Shown: positions 1-7,744 of the stretch, in pieces | Position numbering within the stretch: position 1 is the stretch's first letter | How the letters are laid out: every line of letters starts with the position of its first letter | Source of the DNA: Candidatus Aminicenantota bacterium | Lineage (GTDB): Bacteria; Acidobacteriota; Aminicenantia; Aminicenantales; Aminicenantaceae | Direction: 5' to 3' | DNA: 38,289 bases | NCBI GenBank assembly: GCA_030603565.1 | Contig: JAUVXM010000016.1 | Span: forward strand, 1 to 38,289 | Program-made: the position numbers and the translations under genes | Notes under the pieces: generated by a model | The model's input: only the letters and a program-made list of their open reading frames with translations | Told to the model about the DNA's origin: nothing | Database searches by the model: none

Positions 1-141
1 TTTGCAGGAAATCAAGATTTTAACGGACTTAATTTCAAAAAGAGGCATTAAGTACCAGTAAGCTATCTTGCTTATTATGATAGATTTATATAAAATGAAA
101 ATTCAAATTATTGCCCCTCGCAATCTGCGGAATGTAGGTTT
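1..141. repeat. left arm of perfect 141-bp terminal inverted repeat
   Basis: Bases 1-141 are the exact reverse complement of 38149-38289; the match stops at base 142 (A versus T on the other side). The inner edge begins with AAACCTACATTCCGCAG when read outward. A length of exactly 141 equals the largest k-mer commonly used by some short-read assemblers, so the true repeat may be longer and the contig probably ends because the assembly graph branches there. An insertion-sequence end present in two opposite copies fits best; a real linear-element terminus or an assembly fold-back are alternatives. Confidence 0.95.
2..61 (+). CDS. possible 3' end of a transposase entering from outside the window
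   Basis: Read from base 2, an open frame encodes LQEIKILTDLISKRGIKYQ and then TAA at 59-61, leaving 80 bases to the inner edge of the inverted repeat. A coding region that stops shortly before the end of a repeated unit is what the 3' part of an insertion sequence looks like, and a tail of the type 'IL..L...GIK' is seen in IS4/IS1634-type transposases. Only 19 residues are visible, so this is inference from position and general style. The same peptide is encoded in mirror image at the right end of the window. Confidence 0.3.
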   Translation: MQEIKILTDLISKRGIKYQ

Positions 142-1884
142 AAATGACACCCCCCCATACTTTCCACTCCAACGGAAAGTATTGCCTTGCCGGTCTTTTT
201 CCTGCTGATACCAGCCAAAATCCTGCTTAATGCCTATTTTCTCAGCTCTTTTTCCAAGCGCAAGGGAATGAGTCGCGCTCCATAAATGTAATCCCCCAAA
301 CAACAATATAAGGACAAGACCGAACACTTTGATTTTTTTACCCGCCGGCTTTATTTCCTCAGGCTTTCCAAGAGAAAACACTAATCCCCCTAATATCCAA
401 AAAATAAATTTGGCTTCAAAACTTCCGATATAGGAGTGGAAAAGATAATTTACAGCCAATGCGGATAAACCGGACACAGCCCCTATCATTATGAGGATAT
501 CTTTTTCTGTTTCATAAGAACGGCGAAAAAGATAAATACTCCTCCGGAAAATAAGCCAGAAAAGCCAGAGCACCCCAAACAATCCCATAAGTCCCAATTC
601 AGAGCTGATATGGAGCCAATAGTTTTCTGCCGAATCATTCCGCCGGAATTTCTCCAGAATGCCTTTATAAGCTTTTGTATCCTGTTTATAATAATTGGGG
701 AGCTCGATTATATATGCTCCCAGCCCTACCCCCGTAAGGGGATAATTTTTTGTCATCCGGACCGCTTCTTTCCACAAAAAATAACGTTCAGGCGAAACGC
801 TTATTAAACTTTTAGCAGAAATGGCCCTGAAATCACCTTTCAGCCTGTTCCATAAAGTTGATGGCCCTTTTGTCAAAAAAAGCAATCCGGCCAAACCTGC
901 TATAACAATCACGGCTGCTAAAATCTTTGAGGGCGAAAAAACTCCCGGCTTAAAAAATCTTTGATGTTTTTTCCTGTAATACATCAACATCAAGACTATA
1001 AAGATCAACAGAGAAACTATTGTCCCTAAAAATCCGCTGCGGTTGCCGATAAAAGGAAATACAACAAGAATTAAAACCACTATTCCTGAAGCAATAAAAC
1101 GCTTTGCCTTCTTCCAGAAAAAAGCAAGCCCCAGGAAAAAAGGCAATACTGCAGATAAAAAGACAGCAAAAGCATTAGGGTCTTTAAACAAGGAATTAAG
1201 CTGCTGCATATTTACCCAGAACGGAGTATTTCCTGCGCTTAAATCAAAAAATCGTTGAAAAAAAGCAAAACCTATTGCTATCAAGACCGAAGCAGCCAGG
1301 GCCATAAATATTTTTTCCCGCCACCTCTCTGATTTTGCCAGGGAAATAAAACACAAAAACACAGCAAAGCCGGCCAGATAATTAGCAGCGCTAAAAAGAA
1401 TGCTCATAAAAGCCCCCCCACTGGTCACGCCATTAACATTTACGATAAATTCATACAGACTATCAGAGCGAAAGGGGAAAAAACCGGAGTAGCGAAAAAA
1501 GGTTATTAATCCGGACAGAAGAATAAGAAGGGACAACAATGTCAGCGGAACAATAAGGGGCTGTTTAAGCGAAAATCTCTCGCCTGAAACAAACATATTA
1601 ACGCCCCACCCGCTTATAAAAGCAAGAAAGAAAACCAGAGCTACCGGAGCCTGAGGAATGTTTTCATAGAGCCCAAAAAAGTAAGGTAAGCTGTTGAGCA
1701 AAGGAAAGAGAAAAACAAAAAAGAGCATCCCCTTCTCTTTTTTTAAGGCAGTAAGAAAAAACACCGCCAACAGAAACGGGATAAGCACAAAAAGATAAGC
1801 AGGCATAAGAGGCACATATTTATAGAAAAAGAAGGGGAAGGCGATAAGAAGGATCGCTGACAGTATCAAGGGATGGTATTTCAT
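103..1884 (-). CDS. O-antigen ligase/polymerase-like membrane protein, C-terminus truncated
   Basis: The 593-aa protein has about a dozen hydrophobic membrane segments and fits the Wzy_C superfamily (WaaL/Wzy/PelG-like). Enzymes of this type join or polymerise undecaprenyl-linked glycan on the outer face of the inner membrane. Family-like features are the large periplasmic loop with 'YPLTGVGLGAY' and the following NYWLHISSELGLMG stretch (about residues 418-435), with the H..xE.G pattern typical of the family. The tail contains 'NTFRWSGKYGGVSF', a motif that in related proteins leads into a further C-terminal stretch. Here it switches at codon 139-141 to KPTFRRLRGAII, which is encoded entirely by the terminal inverted repeat. 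The gene therefore looks cut by the repeat or insertion sequence. ATG start; no clear ribosome site. It is the last gene of the minus-strand block. Confidence 0.85.
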   Translation of the reverse strand: MKYHPLILSAILLIAFPFFFYKYVPLMPAYLFVLIPFLLAVFFLTALKKEKGMLFFVFLFPLLNSLPYFFGLYENIPQAPVALVFFLAFISGWGVNMFVSGERFSLKQPLIVPLTLLSLLILLSGLITFFRYSGFFPFRSDSLYEFIVNVNGVTSGGAFMSILFSAANYLAGFAVFLCFISLAKSERWREKIFMALAASVLIAIGFAFFQRFFDLSAGNTPFWVNMQQLNSLFKDPNAFAVFLSAVLPFFLGLAFFWKKAKRFIASGIVVLILVVFPFIGNRSGFLGTIVSLLIFIVLMLMYYRKKHQRFFKPGVFSPSKILAAVIVIAGLAGLLFLTKGPSTLWNRLKGDFRAISAKSLISVSPERYFLWKEAVRMTKNYPLTGVGLGAYIIELPNYYKQDTKAYKGILEKFRRNDSAENYWLHISSELGLMGLFGVLWLFWLIFRRSIYLFRRSYETEKDILIMIGAVSGLSALAVNYLFHSYIGSFEAKFIFWILGGLVFSLGKPEEIKPAGKKIKVFGLVLILLFGGLHLWSATHSLALGKRAEKIGIKQDFGWYQQEKDRQGNTFRWSGKYGGVSFKPTFRRLRGAII

Positions 1885-2341
1885 TTTATATTTATCATTT
1901 TTACAATAATAATTGTAGGTAATTTTTGCAAGTCTTAAAGATCCATGGTTGCACTGCTAAAAGCATAATTTTACACTGAGGACACGGATAAAACCAAGAT
2001 GTTGTTTTCTTTTGCCGATGAATCGTTAAAACAAAACAACTTGATATCACTTTGCTATGCAAAGTAAGTTGAAATAAAGGTTTACATTTTGGGCGGCAGC
2101 ACAAATTGGAAAGAGCTTTTTGTTTTTTGGGTGCAAACCAAAAAAGAAAAAGCTTCTTAGTCTTATCCGTGTCCATCCGCGTCCATCCGTGTCTAATGCT
2201 TTATCGATTTAATCAGTGTCTTCAGCGTCCTCAGCGTAAAATTATTTTTATGGCATTTACTTTTTCCCCATATTACAATTAGCATTATTTTTATAACTAT
2301 GATAAATCTACACTTACCTGTAACATTTTAATTTTAAAGTC
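1885..2341. other. 457-bp divergent intergenic region with repeat sequence, no gene seen
   Basis: This lies between the ligase-like gene (minus) and a GT4 gene (plus). A 91-codon open frame (1901-2176, minus) runs through it, but it consists largely of the dispersed hairpin repeat at 2079-2195 and its product resembles no family, so it is not called. At 2166-2245 are the short words 'CCGTGTCCATCCGCGTCC' and 'CAGCGTCCTCAGCG', which recur near 26320 and 27400. Promoters for both flanking genes should lie here, but no convincing -35/-10 pair could be chosen. Confidence 0.6.
2079..2195. repeat. dispersed double-hairpin repeat, copy 1 (diverged)
   Basis: This is a diverged copy of the elements at 26229-26351 and 27310-27432. 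It shares GGAAAGAGCTTTTTG and CCAAAAAAGAAAAAG and the trailing CCGTGTCCATCCGCG words. The arms AGCTTTTTGTTTTTTGG and CCAAAAAAGAAAAAGCT (2114-2154) pair around a 7-base loop with one internal mismatch. The GTGC/GCAC hairpin of the other copies is degraded here. Confidence 0.75.
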
Positions 2342-3463
2342 ATGAAAATAGGAATTGACTCCCATGCTGCCGAAAAACCCGGTGAAGGCAATTGTACATA
2401 TATACGCAATTTTTTATACGCACTTGCAGCAATCGATAAAGACAATGAATACATTTTATACGCAATAAATGATACTCACAATTTTTACCAAAAATTCCAG
2501 GCAAAAAATAATTTCAGTATCCGTAAACTCCCTCTAAAAAACCCGCTAATCCGCATCCCTTTCTCGCTTGCAAAAAAAACCTTCACAGACTCATTGGACA
2601 TTCTTCATGTCCAGTTTATCGCACCTCCTATATTTAAGGGAAAATTAATCTCTACCATACATGACCTCTGCTTTTTGCATTTCCCGCAAACATTCTCAAA
2701 ATTCGAGGCATTTCGCTCAAAAATAATAATTAAAAATACTGCCAGACACTCAGACAAAATAATCACCGGTTCCCATAACTCAAAAAATGATATCATTAAT
2801 CACTATAATATCCAAGCAGATAAAATTGAAGTTATCCCCTACGGGATCTCGCCAAGATTTTCCCCGGAAAAAGATGCAAAAATTGCCCAAAAGGCCTTAA
2901 ATAAACACCAAATCAAAAGACCATATGTACTGTCAGTAGGCAGGTTAAACCCCAGGAAAAATTTAATCACTTTAATAAAAGCATTCTCTTCCGCAAAAAA
3001 TTCCGGCACCATCCCCCATCAATTAGTAATTGCAGGCAGGAAAGATTACAGAACCCATGACATTACCCGCTTTATCCGGAAAAACAGCTTAAACGAACAT
3101 ATAATCTTCCCAGGTTTTATCCCTGACGAAGAGCTGCCATATATTTACAACCAGGCCGACCTCTTTGTTTACCCTTCCCTCTATGAGGGAGTAGGCCTTC
3201 CTGTACTGGAAGCTATGAAGTCCGGAGTCCCGGTCATTACCTCAAACAATTCAAGTTTATCAGAGATCATTGCAGATGCGGGAATCACGGTGCCCCCCCT
3301 TGATTCAGAGCAAATAGCCAGGGCATTAATAAATCTTTTAAATAACCCTGAATTAAGATCCAAATACCGCCACAAAGGCCTTGAGAGAGCAAATAAACTA
3401 AATTGGGAAGAAACAGCCTCCCATACCCTTGCTGTCTATGAAGAAGTCTATAAAAGCGAATAG
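2342..3463 (+). CDS. GT4 glycosyltransferase
   Basis: At 373 aa this is a full-length GT-B-fold GT4 enzyme that transfers a sugar from a nucleotide-sugar to a growing lipid-linked glycan at the cytoplasmic face. The N-terminal half opens with 'MKIGIDSHAA...GEGNCTYIRNF'. The C-terminal nucleotide-sugar half shows 'VLSVGRLNPRKNL' (about 195-207), 'LVIAGRKDYR' and 'YPSLYEGVGLPVLEAM' with the E..G.P..EAM donor-site pattern (about 277-292). Mannosyltransferase-like relatives are most similar in style, but the sugar cannot be read from sequence. It is one of two plus-strand GT4 genes in an otherwise minus-strand locus, is noticeably AT-rich, and its last 16 bases overlap the end of the convergent DUF1972 gene. 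No strong ribosome site precedes the ATG. Confidence 0.9.
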   Translation: MKIGIDSHAAEKPGEGNCTYIRNFLYALAAIDKDNEYILYAINDTHNFYQKFQAKNNFSIRKLPLKNPLIRIPFSLAKKTFTDSLDILHVQFIAPPIFKGKLISTIHDLCFLHFPQTFSKFEAFRSKIIIKNTARHSDKIITGSHNSKNDIINHYNIQADKIEVIPYGISPRFSPEKDAKIAQKALNKHQIKRPYVLSVGRLNPRKNLITLIKAFSSAKNSGTIPHQLVIAGRKDYRTHDITRFIRKNSLNEHIIFPGFIPDEELPYIYNQADLFVYPSLYEGVGLPVLEAMKSGVPVITSNNSSLSEIIADAGITVPPLDSEQIARALINLLNNPELRSKYRHKGLERANKLNWEETASHTLAVYEEVYKSE

Positions 3464-4539
3464 AAGAGTTTTTCATAGTCGGACACAACAGAATCCCAAC
3501 TATGGTATTTTTTTATGATTTCCTGCCCTTTTCGGCCCAGCTCATTTTTTTCTTCCGGATGCTCAAGTGCCCAGATAAGCTTTTTCTTTAAGTCCTGCTC
3601 ATCTCGTTCGTAATAATTCCCTGCATCACGGAGCACTTCCCGGTTAAAAGCAACATCTCTGGCAACCACAAAACATCCCGCCGCCATAGCCTGGAGTAGG
3701 CCGGGATTCGTCCCCCCTACCTCATTTCCATGAATATAGGCAAACGCATTTGCCTGCAGCTCCCTTATAGTATTCTTATCATAAATAAAACCTAACCTGA
3801 GTATCCTCTTGTCATGCACAGAAAAGATACGGGCCGAATAACCGGAACCATACTTAGCTCCTCCTACCATTACCAGTTTTTTACTAGTGCTTATATAAGA
3901 GAAGGCTTTTACAGAAAGAAGAGGATTGTTTTCCGGCTCAAAACGGGTGATCTGTAAAAAATATTCTCCCGGTTTTAGCTTAAAAGAGTCTAAAATCGAC
4001 GCATCCCGGCTGTTAGTAAGATTTGCTCCATATGAGACATAATGAAGTTTTCTGCCATAACGCCTTTGATAGTACTTTTCAATCCCATGCGAATCAGCAA
4101 TAAGGACACCTGGAAACAAGCAGGCTAACCATTCGGAAAATTCATAATATTTTTTGCCAAAAAGATTCCACTTTTCCCGCTTCCAATCAAGCCCATCTAC
4201 ATGCATAACGGTTTTCCGGCCAAAAACCAGAGGAATAGGCAGTAATATACTGTTAGCAACATTGCAGATAAAAATAATGTCAAAACTCTTTTTTACCGCA
4301 TGAAGCAGAGATAAAAAAGTATGAAAAATTGTTTCAAAAGATTTCCATTTAATTTCCGGTATATATACAAGTCGCATACCTAAGTATTTCTCTTGTTTCT
4401 TCGGGTAATATCGGGAGCGGCAGTAAATCCAGACTTCATGCCCTTTTGCAGCCATCCTTTTTCCGATTTCTTCTGCAAAAGTCTCAAATCCCCCATACCG
4501 GGCAGGGACTCCCCTGGTTCCAAGAATTGCGATTTTCAT
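3448..4539 (-). CDS. DUF1972/GT4 glycosyltransferase, rhamnosyltransferase-like
   Basis: The N-terminal signature 'MKIAILGTRGVPARYGGFE' (residues 1-19) is characteristic of the DUF1972 group of GT4 enzymes, which includes the capsule rhamnosyltransferases WchF/Cps2T; that comparison is family knowledge. The C-terminal donor half has 'LQITRFEPENNPLL', 'LVMVGGAKYGSGY' and 'YIHGNEVGGTNPGLLQAMAAGC' with the E.GGTNP..L.AM variant usual for this group. At 363 aa it is full length. The enzyme should act on the inner leaflet, probably on an early step of repeat-unit assembly. It overlaps the convergent GT4 gene by 16 bases and follows the GT2 gene by 67 bases. AGGAA sits directly before its ATG. Confidence 0.9.
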   Translation of the reverse strand: MKIAILGTRGVPARYGGFETFAEEIGKRMAAKGHEVWIYCRSRYYPKKQEKYLGMRLVYIPEIKWKSFETIFHTFLSLLHAVKKSFDIIFICNVANSILLPIPLVFGRKTVMHVDGLDWKREKWNLFGKKYYEFSEWLACLFPGVLIADSHGIEKYYQRRYGRKLHYVSYGANLTNSRDASILDSFKLKPGEYFLQITRFEPENNPLLSVKAFSYISTSKKLVMVGGAKYGSGYSARIFSVHDKRILRLGFIYDKNTIRELQANAFAYIHGNEVGGTNPGLLQAMAAGCFVVARDVAFNREVLRDAGNYYERDEQDLKKKLIWALEHPEEKNELGRKGQEIIKKYHSWDSVVSDYEKLFYSLL

Positions 4540-4596
4540 TTCCTGTTCCAGCTCATTTGAGTATTGATTTTTCCTCAGGCAGTAAATATAACCTGG

Positions 4597-5529
4597 TTAA
4601 TATTCTTTAAATAAGGATTTTACAATATATATGCAGTAAAAGTATAACTTTTTATTCTCTTTTAATCGTCCCCGCAATATCAACCTCAACCAAAATCCTA
4701 GCAAAAAAATAATCTTAAGTAAAATCAATTTCCCTCTCCGCCCTTTCGCCCCGATTATTGACTTATAGTACTGGAATATTGAATCAAGCCACATGCCCTG
4801 GCGGCTCTGAAATTTACTGTCTTCCTTAATATGATAGACCTGTGCCCGGGGAAAATAAACTATCTTCCCCAAAGCCTTTACTGACTTAGAAAAAGCCACA
4901 TCTTCAGCATACATGAAGAATGATTCAGGAAAGCCGGAAATATTTTCAAAAGCCTGGTTTCGAACTAAAAAACAGACCCCTGAAATCCAATCCAGCTCGG
5001 CAATAAGCTCCTTTTTACGGAAATATTTCTGGTGAAAATAAAAACCTTTAAAAATCCGCGGGAATAGAATAGACAGGAAAAAAAAGTAAACAAATGCTGA
5101 GGACAATGATAGTTCATATCCACCGATTCCGGTTTGAAGATCTATATTGCTTTGAAATACAGTAGGAATTGCAGCCATATATTCGGGCCTGATATTAAGA
5201 TAATCGATCAATCGTTCCAGGGAATTATCTTTAAACAAAACATCATTGTTAAGAAATATAACATAATCCGAATCAATTTTTTTCTCTCTTATCTTTTTAA
5301 GTGCCATATTATTGGCCCGGCTGTATCCTAAATTCTCAGAGTTTTCAATCAGAAAAACATGCGGGTATTTCTCTTTCACCATACCCTGAGAGCCATCTGA
5401 GGAAGCATTATCCACAATGATAATCTTGTGTGAAACAGAAATATACGTTTTTATGGAATCAAGGCAGCGGGAGAGCAAGGCTTTGCGGTTCCAATTGGCG
5501 ATTATAAATATAAGCTTATTTTTTTCCAT
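4597..5529 (-). CDS. GT2 glycosyltransferase, rhamnosyltransferase-like
   Basis: The 310-aa protein has a GT-A fold. It opens with 'IFIIANWNRKALLSRCLDSI', followed by 'IIIVDNASSDGS' (nucleotide-binding aspartate), 'NLGYSRANNMA' and the 'FLNNDV' motif (DxD-equivalent), and later by 'GFPESFFMYAEDVAFS' with the acceptor-side ED. This set is typical of the WbbL/RfbF-type rhamnosyltransferase group. A hydrophobic, basic C-terminal tail may attach it to the membrane. It stands 25 bases downstream of the next GT4 gene and 57 bases upstream of the DUF1972 gene, so the three are probably cotranscribed. The sugar specificity is inference. Confidence 0.88.
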   Translation of the reverse strand: MEKNKLIFIIANWNRKALLSRCLDSIKTYISVSHKIIIVDNASSDGSQGMVKEKYPHVFLIENSENLGYSRANNMALKKIREKKIDSDYVIFLNNDVLFKDNSLERLIDYLNIRPEYMAAIPTVFQSNIDLQTGIGGYELSLSSAFVYFFFLSILFPRIFKGFYFHQKYFRKKELIAELDWISGVCFLVRNQAFENISGFPESFFMYAEDVAFSKSVKALGKIVYFPRAQVYHIKEDSKFQSRQGMWLDSIFQYYKSIIGAKGRRGKLILLKIIFLLGFWLRLILRGRLKENKKLYFYCIYIVKSLFKEY

Positions 5530-5554
5530 TTTGATAATTCAGGTACGACTGATT

Positions 5555-6934
5555 TTAAATCCTGAATATCCTTTTAAGCTTTGCAGAAATCCTAAGAGGC
5601 AGCTTCTGCCCCCACTTCCAAAAAAGATTCCGCCATCTTTTTCTGGTTTCTCTGGTTTCTCTGGTTTCTCTGGTTTTTCTGCTTTTAATGTATTCCACCA
5701 GGGGTTCTGTTACTCTATCCCAATAAAAAGAAGGTTTTATTTTCTTTATATTTTTGATCATCTGACTGCGCATTTCCTTATTTTGCGCCAGAGTAATAAT
5801 GGCCTGGGCAAGTTCCTCCACTTTTCCGGAAGAGACAGTGATGCCAAGTTTTTCTTTTTCAACCAAACCTGCAAAAAAATCTCCTTCAGTACAAAGTACA
5901 GGCAGGTCGAATTTTAAATAATCAAGAATCCTGGTGCGAAAAGAATAGACAGTCTCAAAATGAGTCTCATGTATGGAAACCCCGATGTCCGCATCTTTAA
6001 AATATGCGCCTCTTTCAGCATAATCAATCCACTCCTTGTTAAAAAAAACAAACTTATTTTCAAGGCCCAGGCTTTTGGAAAGGGCCACAGCTTCTCTGGC
6101 CATATCAAATTCAGGAATTAAAGGATTAGGGTGTTTGGTGGAAAGAAAAAACAGCTTTACCCGAGGTTCCTGTTTTACCGCTGCTGCCATGGCTTTTATT
6201 AATGTTTTAGGGTCAAACCAGTTGGTTATTACCCCTCCCCATAACAAGATAATATCATCCTCACGGATATTCGGGATTTTAGACCTAAGCGCCCCCTTCC
6301 TCTGCTTTTCCTTTAAAGGGGCTGTCCCTTTCTCATTAGCCCCTTTTACCCTCTCCTCGGAAATCCCAAACGGCACAACACTTACCAATTTTTTTAAACC
6401 GGCATCAGTGTCAAGTCTTTCCGGATTTATCCGGTTAAGGCTCATGAGAGAACCCATAAACAGGTCACGCTGTCTCTCATTAGCACACAAGAAGTGGTCG
6501 CCGCATAAAATCTGGTCATTAAAGACCTGCAGGTCCTTTAAATGAATATATTCCCTGTCTTTAAGCTTAGGAATTTTCCATTTATGCACAAAAAGATTTT
6601 CCAAAGGAAATGGCACATACAGGTCAATTATCAATAAATCAGAGAGGTCCTTAAGAAAGGGAAATTTTGAAAGGATATAGCCCTGGGTAAGGATTATCCG
6701 GCTTTCAACCCCTATCTTTTGCAGAAGCTCCGGTTTTTCAACAGAATATCTAATAACATCAAAAGATAGAGATTTAAAAAAACCGTCATCTTCTTCTTTG
6801 CCCGAATAATCAGGAATACCCAGACCAACCTTAAAATGCTTTGCCAGGCTTTTGGAAAGCTCCCAAGCCCTGATCCCAGGGCCCGCCATCTTCCTGCCCA
6901 CAACATCATCACTGATTACAAATAAATCATACAT
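5555..6934 (-). CDS. GT4 glycosyltransferase with low-complexity RET-repeat tail
   Basis: The 459-aa protein has an N-terminus 'FVISDDVVGRKMAGPGIRAWELSKSL' in the style of GT4 enzymes whose N-terminal domain carries the 'MAGPGIR(A/Y)xE' motif. The C-terminal half has 'ILLWGGVITNWFDPKTLIKA', 'VKLFFLSTKHP' and 'DIGVSIHETHFETVYSFRTRILDYL' in place of the classical EG.P..E. The tail (about residues 419-435) contains RETRETRET, encoded by a 9-bp tandem repeat, then a basic segment that may bind membrane. Without the repeat the enzyme would still have a full GT-B fold, so the repeat is probably tolerated. AGGAAA lies about 8 bases before the ATG. Its first 8 bases overlap the end of the next upstream gene, suggesting translational coupling. 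Confidence 0.85.
   Translation of the reverse strand: MYDLFVISDDVVGRKMAGPGIRAWELSKSLAKHFKVGLGIPDYSGKEEDDGFFKSLSFDVIRYSVEKPELLQKIGVESRIILTQGYILSKFPFLKDLSDLLIIDLYVPFPLENLFVHKWKIPKLKDREYIHLKDLQVFNDQILCGDHFLCANERQRDLFMGSLMSLNRINPERLDTDAGLKKLVSVVPFGISEERVKGANEKGTAPLKEKQRKGALRSKIPNIREDDIILLWGGVITNWFDPKTLIKAMAAAVKQEPRVKLFFLSTKHPNPLIPEFDMAREAVALSKSLGLENKFVFFNKEWIDYAERGAYFKDADIGVSIHETHFETVYSFRTRILDYLKFDLPVLCTEGDFFAGLVEKEKLGITVSSGKVEELAQAIITLAQNKEMRSQMIKNIKKIKPSFYWDRVTEPLVEYIKSRKTRETRETRETRKRWRNLFWKWGQKLPLRISAKLKRIFRI
5642..5677. repeat. 9-bp tandem repeat inside a glycosyltransferase tail
   Basis: Four units of TCTGGTTTC (the last ending TTT) encode R-E-T triplets on the minus strand. The unit is the same CTGGTTTC word that fills the intergenic repeat clusters further right. 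Because the unit is 9 bp, copy-number change keeps the reading frame. Confidence 0.9.
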
Positions 6935-7610
6935 ATCTTTTTCCTGCTTTTATAATTATAAGCAGCACCAGCAGCTGCACCACTTCAAAAAAAATTATCG
7001 CAGCAACTAAAAACCAGCGCTTTCCGAATATTCCCGGATAATTCCGCACAATTCTATCCAATTCGGCTATTATCGGCCTTTTCGAATAGGCTCGAAAGAC
7101 AAGGTCTCCCCTCTTTCTAGAGCCTTTAAAAAAGTATTCACCTAATGGGTAGATATTATCCTTGTTCATCCAGGCACAGATGGAATTTTGCGGTGAGGAT
7201 AGAGGTGAACTGAGTGTAAAGTAATACTTTTTTCCTTTTGACTCCCGTACAGGCCTAAATTGAATAGGATGAAATAAATTATCTCGCACTTCTGATGCAT
7301 TAAACTCTTTTTGAACCAAAACTTCTCCGTTTGAATTTATTTCCCTTAATTGAAAAAAAACATCTTGATTATTTGTCCTTGTATAGGTTCCTAACATTAT
7401 TTCTATTCTGGATAAATAGTCTCTCTCTGCAATAAAACTCTGACCTACTGTATTTCCCTTAGAAATATTTGGAGATGTATCTGTATTAGGATAAACTTCA
7501 GTATCAAGGCATACGTGTTTTTTTAAAAAAATTAAATAAACATTCATAAAAACAAAAAGAGCTATTAATGAAGCTCTGATTATTAAGAAAAATTGCCTCT
7601 TGCTCTTCAT
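6927..7610 (-). CDS. membrane-anchored protein of unknown function in the glycan cluster
   Basis: The 227-aa protein has one N-terminal membrane segment (about 7-29), an extracytoplasmic beta-rich domain and a C-terminal membrane segment (about 198-222), so both ends should be cytoplasmic. The middle holds 'GQSFIAERDYLSRIEIMLGT' and 'GKKYYFTLSSPLSS', a jelly-roll-like pattern found in membrane proteins of several polysaccharide loci (recollection, not a search). No catalytic motif is visible. Its stop overlaps the start of the downstream GT4 gene by 8 bases, so the two are translationally coupled. It is the first gene of the 7.6-to-3.4-kb minus-strand run and faces a divergent GT4 gene across 134 bases. 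A role in glycan handling in the periplasm is inference. Confidence 0.7.
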   Translation of the reverse strand: MKSKRQFFLIIRASLIALFVFMNVYLIFLKKHVCLDTEVYPNTDTSPNISKGNTVGQSFIAERDYLSRIEIMLGTYTRTNNQDVFFQLREINSNGEVLVQKEFNASEVRDNLFHPIQFRPVRESKGKKYYFTLSSPLSSPQNSICAWMNKDNIYPLGEYFFKGSRKRGDLVFRAYSKRPIIAELDRIVRNYPGIFGKRWFLVAAIIFFEVVQLLVLLIIIKAGKRYV

Positions 7611-7690
7611 CAGGAAATTAGTCTATCACCACATATATGTATATTCAAATAATTTATTCTAAAAGATAATGGTAAATAAGAAATACTAAC

Positions 7691-7719
7691 TTGTGTTTTT
7701 ATTAACTACAAATTACAAT
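7691..7719 (+). promoter_or_regulatory. candidate promoter for the plus-strand GT4 gene
   Basis: TTGTGT (7691-7696), a 17-base spacer and TACAAT (7714-7719) lie 26 bases before the ATG at 7745. The -10 matches consensus at 5 of 6 positions and the -35 at only 3 of 6. The region is very AT-rich, so chance matches are likely. Confidence 0.3.
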
Positions 7720-7744
7720 TATTCATTATAAATAACTATAGATA

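Noticed and set aside
1901-2176. 91-codon minus-strand open frame
   Set aside because: It mainly translates the dispersed hairpin repeat; the product is low in recognisable structure and has no ribosome site.
5417-6545. Plus-strand open frames of 166 and 169 codons opposite the GT2/GT4 genes
   Set aside because: They are antisense to well-supported glycosyltransferases and contain no family motifs.
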